Below, in pieces: positions 25,725-34,931 of a stretch of DNA of 64,000 nucleotides. The notes beneath the pieces were generated by a model. That model made no database searches. It saw only the letters and a program-made list of their open reading frames with translations, and had not been told where the DNA came from. The DNA lies in NCBI GenBank assembly GCA_963662175.1, contig OY759214.1, positions 100,154,115 to 100,218,114 on the forward strand, in the 5' to 3' direction. The first letter of the stretch is position 1. Each line of letters starts with the position of its first letter. The position numbers and the translations under genes are program-made. The stretch is from Aradus depressus (lineage: Eukaryota > Arthropoda > Insecta > Hemiptera > Aradidae).

Positions 25725-26930
25725 AGTTTTGTTTCGGGGAAATTTTATAATTATCCTAAAATGTTTCTAAAATTCTCCCATTTTTAAAGTTTTGCTGTTT
25801 TTCAATCGCAACAATATTTTGAACATGTTTATATACCTATTTTTTTTTTTTTTTTTCTACCAAAATTAACAAAATTGGGTTGTCACACCAAAAAAAAAAA
25901 AAAAAGGTTGATTGAAAAAAATAAGGAGCACCCTAAGTTGGCACTTATGTAGTAGGCATGCCACCAGCTTTGTCACTCACCAACACGGCAGTCACCCACC
26001 ACGGCTCCATCTCTTCGCACCCACCCCCTTCCCACTCACAGTCAGCACCTCCAATTTTTTTTTTTTTTTTTATCTCACCGCTATTATTTTTAAAATCTAT
26101 TTTGGACACGTATATTTATGTTATTTGTCTACATGCACCTCTTTTTCTCACAAAAACTTTTCATACTAATAAGATAAATAAATCTCCACTTTCATACCCA
26201 TATTATTGGAATTAGTGTTTAAAAAAAATATATATATATATAATAATTAATAATAGTTGCATGTTGAAGTTTGCTAATCCATACTAACAACTATTTCACT
26301 TTCTGTAAGTATATTATTTATTTGTGGGTTTTTAATAAAATATTTCAAAAATTTTGATTAACTAATATTGTATCTTCAACTGAAAATTGTCATCTTTCAA
26401 ACATCGAATTGCATATTTTTTAATTTAATAAAATGTAATAGTTCTTATCAATATTAAAATAACATTTTAAATAAAAATGAGGAAAAGAGGGCCATGTCGT
26501 GTTAAAGAAAAAAAATATATAAAGTACAAAAACAATATAGTTGGATCCCTAATATTTAATTATATCTCAGGAATGGCCTCTTAAAAAATAATAATAATAA
26601 ATAATTATTTAATAACTTCTAAAGCTTAGCAAGCTACATTTTTTCTTATTTTTTTTGCATCAATTGTTGCGGTTATTAGCGACGGGCTACCTACAGGAAG
26701 TCTATTTCTTAATATCCTGGACCCTTGCTTTGGGGCATGATCATTCCGATCTCCAACGTACTTATTTCTTGTTTACCTTTGTTGAGTTTTATTCTTAATA
26801 ATTTTTTTCGTATTATTTAATTAAAATATATTTAATAGAATTTCCGTTTATCCCGTTATAAACACCATTACTTACTACAGTACTTTTTTTTTTTTGTTTG
26901 TTTATTAAATGTATTTTTACATCTATATTA
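25725..26930. other. AT-rich intron, no gene seen
   Basis: It contains several T and A homopolymers and a short GC-richer patch at 25950-26050 that has no protein homology I recognise. No splice-consistent exon. Confidence 0.5.
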
Positions 26931-27288
26931 GGCTCGATTTAGTTATTATGACTCATGCTTGGGCTTTAACTACGAGGTCTTCTCATTGCCTACTACCAGA
27001 GCTCTCTTTCGTCACACTGATGGACAAGAGCCCGACTATACTATGGGAGCCTTCAATTTTCCCTACTCCAAATTTTTATTCACCTAGGGTTATTAGGGGT
27101 CTTCAACGAGTACCTGACATCACACAGGCTCGGGACCATCGCTTAACGTCCCATTCGAAGAACGACGTGCTCAAGGTTTTTCATCTACCAGATAAAGAAC
27201 CTAAAGGGCCTCGGCCGGGTTTCAAGCCCGCAATCTTGAGCTCAGTAGCCTAGCACGCTACCTCTGAGCTATCGGCACCCTCTATTAG
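26931..27288 (-). mobile_element. tRNA-derived SINE (family 1), near full length
   Basis: On the minus strand it runs from GGTGCCGATAGCTCAGAGG through a decayed B box region (GGGCTTGAAACCC) to GAGTCATAATAACT. The flanks share ATTAGGC-CGAT-TTT (about 26929-26942 and 27285-27300), a probable imperfect target duplication. Confidence 0.82.
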
Positions 27289-27388
27289 GCGCGATATTTC
27301 GACTTAGTACTCCGACCAGGGCAGTAAGGATGAGATCTTCAGAGAGTCACAATCGTTTACCTACGTTTGAAATCAATTCTACTCCATC

Positions 27389-27475
27389 GGGGCCATCTAT
27401 ATATTACGTAACGCAATTGTTGACCCCCTCCCCCATCTGCCTGTCACAAAATGTCGTATCATGACTTTTAGAATG
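27389..27475. mobile_element. Fragment of the TTACGTAACGC MITE family
   Basis: TATTACGTAACGCAATTG followed by TTGACCCCCTCCCCC matches the left end of the intact element at 55911. No second terminus is seen nearby, so this is a solo end. Confidence 0.6.
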
Positions 27476-27489
27476 TGCCTTGCATCAAT

Positions 27490-27990
27490 ATTAATAGCAG
27501 ATTATTGCGAGTGGGGCGAGAGGAAGAGGAAATGCACATAAAATGAGGAGGCCAGGAGTAGGAGGAATACGAGTACCTGGGAGTGATGATCTGCAGGGCG
27601 CGGAGACGGAAGGATAGACCAGGAGGTACTTAATGGGGTGAGGAGGCCAGCGGCTCAGGATCGGGGGGAGAGAGGTCAGGAACCGACCAAACTGCAGATC
27701 TACAGGTCCAGGTCCGTCTTCCTCCACATCAATAGCTGGACTTACTTGGGAAAGTATACCAACAGGATCACGACTGCTGAAATGAAGTTCTTATGAAGAA
27801 TTACTGGAAACACGAGAAGGAACTCAATCTGGGAAGAAGCCCTTTAAGGAAACTCTGGAGAAACGGTTACGAAGCTAACGTGGTACGGCAAGAATTTTGG
27901 AATTTCATATACATACAGATATTTGGTTTTTCTCACTTTCGGGCTTTAAGATCGGAAAATAGGAAGGTTCGATGAAAGTAGAACATACAA
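27490..27990 (+). pseudogene. Degenerate LINE reverse transcriptase fragment
   Basis: In broken frames one can read EYLGVMICRARRRK (like the conserved YLGV(M/I)IS after the RT fingers) near 27570, and TAEMKFL with RITGNTRRNSIWEE near 27770-27840. The latter resembles the AEMKFLRR..G.TR.DR.RN block downstream of many LINE RTs. Stops and frame changes separate the pieces, so this is an old remnant. GC content is higher than nearby. The clade cannot be assigned. Confidence 0.5.
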
Positions 27991-29183
27991 TTTTCGAACA
28001 ATTACATAACGTTTCCTTACTAGGGCAAGGTATGGCTGGATGGTCCGCCCCTTCCGGGTTCAGTTTAGGTCGGTGGTGTTATCCTCTTCAGTCTTCTGGC
28101 TGATCCTGGTCATTTCAAAGTGTTAGGATATTCAAAAGATAGTTTCGTTTTTGTCAATATAGTCTTACAGTATGTACCCATGAAATGTTATGTTAAAAAC
28201 GGAAATATCCCATAATGAAAAAAATATAATATCAAAAAATATTAGAAAAAAGTACCTACTATGAACATTTTGATAACCAGAATGAGTAAACAAGCCTACG
28301 CATAACAATTCCATTCGGTTTAAATTTATTTTCAAATTATTTGAAAAGTAAACGTTAATAGATGGGAAAAGTTGTCAAAGTAATGTAGTAAGGAGACCAG
28401 GCCATGGGGAGCGCTAGTGTTGATGATCCTCCCAAAATAGCGGAAAGTGGCACGTAATGGTTTGAGTAGCATTTGGCATTAATGCATTTGGGGTGCTGCT
28501 ATGTTGCCATCTCTCCCTGTTAGTATCTCATTTGGCAACGCTGCACCCCTACTACACTAACCAGTCCGCGTCCCCTACTCCCATGATCCATCAGCTCTAC
28601 TCTGAAATCCCACACATTTAGGTTTTTGAAATTGTTCAACATTCACCGAAACGGGGTGGGTGGGTGTGAGGCGATATATGCAGCGTGGTGAGGTGCGGTT
28701 TGGAGTGGAGTGCAAGAGTGCATACAATAGGGTGGTTCTTATTTGAAGCTTTTTTTAAAAAAATAAATTGTCAGGGGCATCTTCTCTTCTTATTAGATTT
28801 TTATTCATGAGCAAGTAATACAATATGTTTTTCATCATTTTCAAATAGAATTGAGGGGGTAGTATTTCTTTCAAATTTGGTGTTTAAAAAAAATAATTGA
28901 CTCATACATTTTATTTTGAATCATGACTGTAACATTATAACACAGTCTTGAACTCAAACAAGCGAATTGAGAATTCTGTTAGGACGACAAAATGGTTTTA
29001 TAAGATTATTGTTGCCATCTTGTACTTGGGAAATCTGGCTCTGGGTATGTGCTTAAGGGTTGATGGATATGTAATGATCCTTTTTTAGACGAAGAAGGAG
29101 GTGCCCCGACAATATTTATTTAACCACCAGCCTAGTGTGGAGAATGTGTGGGGTGCTGTTGTGAATGTTGTGTTGATATGTAG
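27991..29183. other. Last part of the 14-kb intron
   Basis: No exon seen. The acceptor of the next exon, ATATGTAG at 29176-29183, has a weak pyrimidine tract. Confidence 0.5.
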
Positions 29184-29361
29184 CATGGCAGGGTTTGGCC
29201 GGCTGCGGGTCCACACCAAGGCAGGTAAGCCCGTGGCCTTTGTCGAGTTCCAAGACCTGAGCACTGCCTCCTCCGCCATGTCAGCCCTTCAGGGATCCCT
29301 CCTATTGTCCTCCGACCGGGGCCCCATTCGCATTGAGTATGCCAAAACAAAAATGTCTGAG
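29184..29361 (+). CDS. cpo: couch potato-like gene, exon completing RRM2
   Basis: Joined to the 15058 donor (AG+C = Ser), the frame reads EIFAS-MAGFGRLRVHT, KAGKPVAFVEFQDLSTASS, AMSALQGSLLLSSDRGP, IRIEYAKTKMSE. KPVAFVEF is the RNP1 motif and IRIEYAKTKM the last RRM strand, closely like MEC-8 and RBPMS-type proteins. The acceptor is ATATGTAG|C; a downstream AG (ATGGCAG) would break the frame. The donor candidate GAG|GTACTA after 29361 is weak. If it is skipped, the frame continues VLFSKKHKKNK and stops at 29395-29397, a plausible alternative C-terminus. GC content is high for this window. Confidence 0.92.
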
Positions 29362-30512
29362 GTACTATTCTCAAAAAAACACAAAAAAAATAAATAACTA
29401 CTTAAAAAGAGGAGTTCACTTTCAATAACGAATTAACTCACGTTTTTGACATAAATGTCATATCGAACAAATTGCAAAAATCTCTAAAGGAACAATAATA
29501 TTTTTGGGTACTCTGCTAATTGCCCACCATTTTTCAAAAATAGTTTATAGTTTAAACAATTTAACTTAATTATTGAACAAATACTATAAAATACATTATA
29601 ACTGAATACAAATATACTATAAATACATTATTATAACTGAAATTCCATTATCTTACGTCTTATTCATGCTGATAACTACCTATAAAGTAGTTGCAGTTCC
29701 GTTGTTAATATCACGTTGAGTTTGAGAAGAGTGTGTTTTATACCTGTGTTATATACACAAGAATTACAACAGTTTATTGAAACATACTTTTATTTATATA
29801 TTAAGGCGCATAATGATATATATTTATGATAATATATACTGTAATAACAAATATGACAATTGGTTAGCAATGAATAAGGAACGGACATCAAAGACATACT
29901 CAGACCTATCCTGTTTAAAGTTTTTCCTTCTTAATTAAGCATAATTTTTTTAGTTTTAACTTAAAATATTTGGCAGTAACAGAAAAATCTGATTTTTATG
30001 CGTTTTGAAACTGAACTCCTCGACTATACTTTTGATTTATACCTCCATTTGATTTTGATTTTTTTTAGTGCCTATGTTCCTGTTCCTAGAAGTTAGAATG
30101 CCAATTTAAGCACTTCTGTAAGAATACTTTCAAAGTCAACGACAATTAATAAACAGCGTTTTCTAGGTCGAATCAATGTAATTTTATGGGTGAGTGTTAA
30201 GAGGTAAAAATATACGACCCGTATTTTTTTCTTATTCGCCTTATATTCAACGTTTTGGGGATGAAACGGAGAGTCATTGTAAATAGTTTCACAATAACAC
30301 AATATAATTGGAAACGATAAGTTACGAAAGTCATTAAAAGAAAATCGTCACTGAATAATCGTCAATATTTTACTCAAAATCAATAGGTGCCTCCCTGAGG
30401 AGTTTCTGAAACCACACTTAAAATCTCGTTTAAATATATTCAGCCATCGGAAGTTATTAAAGCCCCTCCCTTAACTCTCTTCGGCCGATTTTGTTGAAAA
30501 TCAATACGTGGA
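29362..30512 (+). other. Read-through end and following AT-rich DNA
   Basis: 29362-29397 is the possible in-frame extension of the RRM2 exon with a stop. The rest is AT-rich and shows no exon. 30350-30440 belongs to a dispersed repeat also seen near 31025, 40175, 49135 and 56940. Confidence 0.45.
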
Positions 30513-31014
30513 GTATATATGCTACGGGTAAAGTTAGATTAACGGTTAAACCTAGGATTACCCGGGTAAACCTAGTAGTACCCGCTGCCGCTTGGTTAAA
30601 AATATAATTGAAATAGTTCACGTTTCGGGTTTTACCCGGGTAAAGTATATGTTAAAGCTAGAACCTGTACTACTTCAAATATAGGAACGACGGGAGGGGC
30701 AGATATATCGTCCCGCCGGCGGAACGCCGGCAAATATGCCCCCAAATTTTGTAATATTTCCATTTATGTTTGTTCTAGGAATTTATGTACCCAGATGAAT
30801 GATTATCGCTGTTAGACAGCTTACAACAATGGAAATTGAGGTGTGGTTGAGCTAATTAATAAGTACCTAATCTTTATAGTGGAACATGCGTCCACTAATG
30901 GCCTTGTCATTATTAGTATACCCAACTTTAACCAAGCGGCAGCGGGTACTACGCAGTTTACCCGGGTAATCCTAGGTTTAACCGTTAATCTAACTTTACC
31001 CGTAACATATATAC
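30513..31014. mobile_element. Element with about 88-bp terminal inverted repeats
   Basis: The left arm 30513-30600 and right arm 30927-31014 are near-perfect reverse complements. They include ACGGGTAAAGTTAGATTAAC, CCTAGGATTACCCGGG and CCGCTGCCGCTTGGTTAAA. The 326-bp middle encodes nothing recognisable. The arms are themselves rich in short palindromes (TACCCGGGTA, CCTAGG). This is a non-autonomous DNA transposon of unknown family. Confidence 0.8.
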
Positions 31015-31264
31015 GACATATAAAAGTTCCTATCGATACATCCATTCCATCGTCAGTTATTGGAATTTTGACTGATTTAGCTGAAAATCAATAGTTGTCT
31101 TAGAGCCACATATAAAATTTCGTGTCATTCGTTATACCGGGAGTTATCCTGTTCACAGACAGACAATTGAATAAATTAAGGAAGAACTGCCGTTGGGAGA
31201 GAGTCTAGTTGGAGAAGGACAAGAGCCAGGACCCTGTAGAGCCAGCTTCTGCTCTGCCCACTTA

Positions 31265-31311
31265 TTTAATGCTATTTTAATGCTATTTTAATGCTATTTT
31301 AATGCTATTCA
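31265..31311. repeat. 11-bp tandem repeat, about four copies
   Basis: The unit AATGCTATTTT is repeated four times with no change except at the last copy. Confidence 0.85.
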
Positions 31312-31697
31312 TTTCTGTAACATTAAACATTTATTTCTTTAAATGGATGAAAAATGAAAAAGGAGCAAGGAATCGAAGTTAAACCCTGTGAATAAATAAT
31401 TCTCCCTGTAAATTCAAGTGAAACGGAAGCAATGCTAACATTCCCAGGCCATTATTTTAAAATTTGTATCCAGTAAAACCATTTTATTTTATTTTATGCT
31501 TAGATTTTCTTTTAGACAAATTTCTAAATTTCTTATTATTAACAATATATAGTTATATGTATCTCATATTGATAATTATGCATTGGAAATTTAATTTATG
31601 CAAATAAAGTTTTAGGTAAAAGTATTTTAAAAAATCGACGTGCAAAAAATTGTGATTTTTTTCATGTTGCAATATCAATTGGATAATATACAAAAAA

Positions 31698-31974
31698 GTG
31701 GTTTCGAAACCCGGCCGAGGCTTGAATTTTTTATCAGGAAGGTGAAAAACCTTTGAGCACGCCGTCCTTCAGATGGGACGTTAAGCGATGATCCCGAGCC
31801 TGTGCATGTCAGGTACTCGTTAAAGACCCCTACCCTACGTGAAAAAAATTTAGGGTAAGCACAATTTAAGACTCCCACAGTAGAGTCAGGCTCATGTCCA
31901 CCAGAGTGACGAAAGAGCGCTATGGTAGTAGGCGATATGACCTTGTAGTTAAAGCCCGGACATGAGTCATAATA
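31698..31974 (+). mobile_element. tRNA-derived SINE (family 1), 5'-truncated
   Basis: It starts at the B box (GTTTCGAAACCCGGCC) and keeps the full body, with GTCAGGTACTCGTTAAAG and CCACCAGAGTGACGAAAG, ending GACATGAGTCATAATAATTAA. Confidence 0.85.
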
Positions 31975-32984
31975 ATTAAGTCTACAAAAAAGTGTATGAT
32001 ATAATACAATATGTTTGTTTAATTTCCGTTCACAACCGTCCGGGCAACAATAATTCTGATCACGCGCTCTCTCAATTTTCTCGGATTTTTTTTTAGTTTT
32101 AGCCGGGAACTATATATGAGAACGTTACAACTAAAAAACAAACGAGTATATACTTTTTTTTTTTCATTTTTATTTTTCTGAAAGAAGAATTCCAATGAAA
32201 TATCAATATCGAATATTTGGCTCATTACATTCTTCTATATCTCGTATAGCTTGAGAAATAAAAATATAGAAAAGTGGCCATTTTTTAATGATTTTCCAGC
32301 TAAATTTAATAATATTCTGAATGTGGGAATGTTAGCAATGGGACCAAACACTGAACAGACAAAAATATTACTTCAAAATAAGAGAAAGGCTCTGTTTCAG
32401 CTCACAAATATTGATTAGTGCCAAGAAAAGAAATATACGTATATATATGTCTTATTTTTACCTCTTCTGCTCACCCATTCATCTTGCGTTTCTCACTTGA
32501 AAAAAACATTCAAAAGGATATTTTTGAAGAAAAAAAAATCAGTTTTAATATTTAATCGCAATGTAAAAAATGTTTTCTTTTTGCATCTCAAGACTTCCAC
32601 TACAGCCAAAACGGGATAGTCCTGATGAATGTCGAAAGTAAAGAATAAATATTACAGAGATCTATAATGAGACCTCTGGGTGAATAATGTGTTGGTGTAC
32701 TAATAATAATAATAATAATAATCCAAACTTCATTTTGTATATCGGATATTAAAAAGAAAATGGAGGAAACCGTAAAGTTTGTCAAGAGAATAGGCTCTAG
32801 TTATATATTTCATGAGAAAATTTAACAAAGCGTTTTTTTTTTTTTTTTAAGCTAATTTGTTGTTGCCATTTTCAGTTGGATTTTCATGACCCCACTTTGT
32901 ATTTTAGAGACTCAAATTTCTTTATACTTATTCGACATTTCTATAGTTGACGTCTGTATACCCCATACCGATAAAGTTTTGTTT
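31975..32984. other. AT-rich DNA, nothing recognised
   Basis: At 32614-32640 there is CTGATGA, then ATGTC and GAAAG, but no stem II. An (AAT)n run lies at 32700-32722. No gene seen. Confidence 0.45.
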
Positions 32985-33225
32985 TTGTGCCTCATGGCCG
33001 GGCTTTAACTACGAAGTCATATCGCCTACTACCAGAGCGCTCTTTCGTTCGTCACTCTGGTGGATTTGAGCCCTGGGAGTCCCAAATTTTGCCTATCCAG
33101 GTTTAGTTAGAGTGAGGGTCTCACATCGTTTAACGTCGCATCGCTTTGTCTCAAGATTTTTTTTTTTACCTCCCAGATAAAATAGCAAAGGGCCTCTACC
33201 GGGGCCCCAATATCTCTGAGCTAAC
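32985..33225 (-). mobile_element. SINE family 1 body adjoining the tandem array
   Basis: On the minus strand the usual 3' parts are present (TACTACCAGAGCGCTCTTTC and CGGGCTTTAACTACGA, read on +). The head merges directly into the 64-bp repeat array at 33218, which shows that the array grew from this copy. Confidence 0.8.
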
Positions 33226-34195
33226 GGCATCCTCTTGCCGATCCCGCGTACTTGAGCTCTGTAGGCAAGTATGCTATCTCTGAGCTACCGGCATCCTCTT
33301 GCCGATCCCGCGTACTTGAGCTCTGTAGGCAAGTATGCTATCTCTGAGCTACCGGCATGCTCTTGCCGATCCCGCGTACTTGAGCTCTGTAGGCAAGTAT
33401 GCTATCTCTGAGCTAACGGCATCCTCTTGCCGATCCCGCGTACTTGAGCTCTGTAGACAAGTATGCTATCTCTGAGCTACCGGCATCCTCTTGCCGATCC
33501 CGCGTACTTGAGCTCTGTAGGCAAGTATGCTATCTCTGAGCTACCGGCATCCTCTTGCCGATCCCGCGTACTTGAGCTCTGTAGGCAAGTATGCTATCTC
33601 TGAGCTACCGGCATCCTCTTGCCGATCACGCGAACTTGAGCTCTGTAGGCAAGTATGCTATCTCTGAGCTACCGGCATCCTCTTGCCGATCCCGCGTACT
33701 TGAGCTCTGTAGGCAAGTATGCTATCTCTGAGCTACCGGCATCCTCTTGCCGATCCCGCGTACTTGAGCTATGTAGGCAAGTATGCTATCTCTGAGCTAA
33801 CGGCATCCTCTTGCCGATCCCGCGTACTTGAGCTCTGTAGGCAAGTATGCTATCTCTGAGCTACCGGCATCCTCTTGCCGATCCCGCGTACTTGAGCTCT
33901 GTAGGCAAGTATGCTATCTCTGAGCTACCGGCATCCTCTTGCCGATCACGCGAACTTGAGCTCTGTAGGCAAGTATGCTATCTCTGAGCTACCGGCATCC
34001 TCTTGCCGATCCCGCATACTTGAGCTCTGTAGGCAAGTATGCTATCTCTGAGCTACCGGCATCCTCTTGCCGATCTCGCGTATTTGAGCTATGTAGGCAA
34101 GTATGCTATCTCTGAGCTACCGGCATCCTCTTGCCGAATCCGCGAACTTGAGCTCTGTAGGCAAGTATGCTATCTCTGAACTACCGACATCCTCT
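33218..34195 (-). repeat. 64-bp tandem array of a SINE/tRNA-like head, 16 copies
   Basis: The word GAGCTA(C/A)CGGCATCCTC recurs at exactly 64-bp spacing from 33218 to about 34178, giving 16 starts without indels. On the minus strand each unit reads GGATGCCGGTAGCTCAGAGA, then TAGCATACTTGCCTACAGAG and CTCAAG. This is the acceptor, D-arm and anticodon part of the SINE's tRNA-like head with its A box. The B box is lost, replaced by GGGATCGGCAA. Variants (CACGCGAAC in copies 7 and 12; GAGCTATG in 9 and 14) recur at five-unit spacing, suggesting a 320-bp duplication. Confidence 0.92.
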
Positions 34196-34535
34196 GGACC
34201 CAAGTGCAAAACATAAATGAACATAGACAGATTTGAAGTTCATAACACATACACCAAAATCACCAGCTGTAAAACGCTACCAGTTTGAGTACATATCTCC
34301 TTATACATGTTTCTTAGGTTTAACAACCGCATCCATTTGAACCAATTATTTTTGACCCCATCTATCACATGGTTTACAAATCACCCTTTATCGGGAGGAA
34401 TAGACAGACGTCAAACACTCGTTAATACAGTTTAATTTACGATCTTCGATCAATGGAACCCAGAAAACTGAGAGAAAAATAAACATACTGTTTTTCTCAG
34501 TAAATACATTTATTAGAGATTCATTGTGAATACTA
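34196..34535. other. Spacer with dispersed-repeat similarity
   Basis: Part of it resembles the repeat seen near 31025 and 38880, and no gene is seen. TACATTTAT at 34505-34513 recurs at 34934-34942 beyond the inverted pair and could be a target duplication. Confidence 0.35.
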
Positions 34536-34931
34536 ATGAATAAAAAACTTAGAACTAGTCAAACAATTCCACTTTATTTATATGAACACAATATATTTCA
34601 CTCGTTAGAGCATTCTCAAGTGTACAGACAGATACAGACTAATGACTGGGGGGGGGGGGGGGGGGGGGGGGGGTTTAATTAGGTTAATATTGAGATTTAT
34701 TATTTTTAATTTTTTCTGACTGAATTTTGGTATAGTATGTTAGCCCCCCCCCCCCTCCTGTTCTGTCACCCTCCCTCACTCTTCCCTCCTACCCCCCCCC
34801 CCCCCCCCCCCCCCCCCCAGTCATTAGTCTGTATCTGTCTGTACACTTGAGAATGCTCTAACGAGTGAAATATATTGTGTTCATATAAATAAAGTGGAAT
34901 TTTTTGACTAGTTCTAAGTTTTTTATTCATT
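34536..34931. mobile_element. Head-to-head inverted repeat with poly-G/poly-C tips
   Basis: The arms 34536-34650 and 34816-34931 are almost perfect reverse complements, about 115 bp each, and each ends internally in a G or C run of about 25. Each arm contains TGCTCTAACGAGTGAAATAT, a degenerate hammerhead-like core matching the family at 14532. AAAGTGGAAT follows 18 nt after the predicted cleavage site. The middle is T/C rich and non-coding. Confidence 0.75.

Noticed and set aside
32614..32640. CTGATGA followed by GAAAG as another hammerhead
   Set aside because: Only five bases separate the two words and no stem II can form.
33218..34195. CRISPR-like array (regular 64-bp repeats)
   Set aside because: The repeats are contiguous with no unique spacers, and the unit derives from a SINE head in a eukaryotic context.
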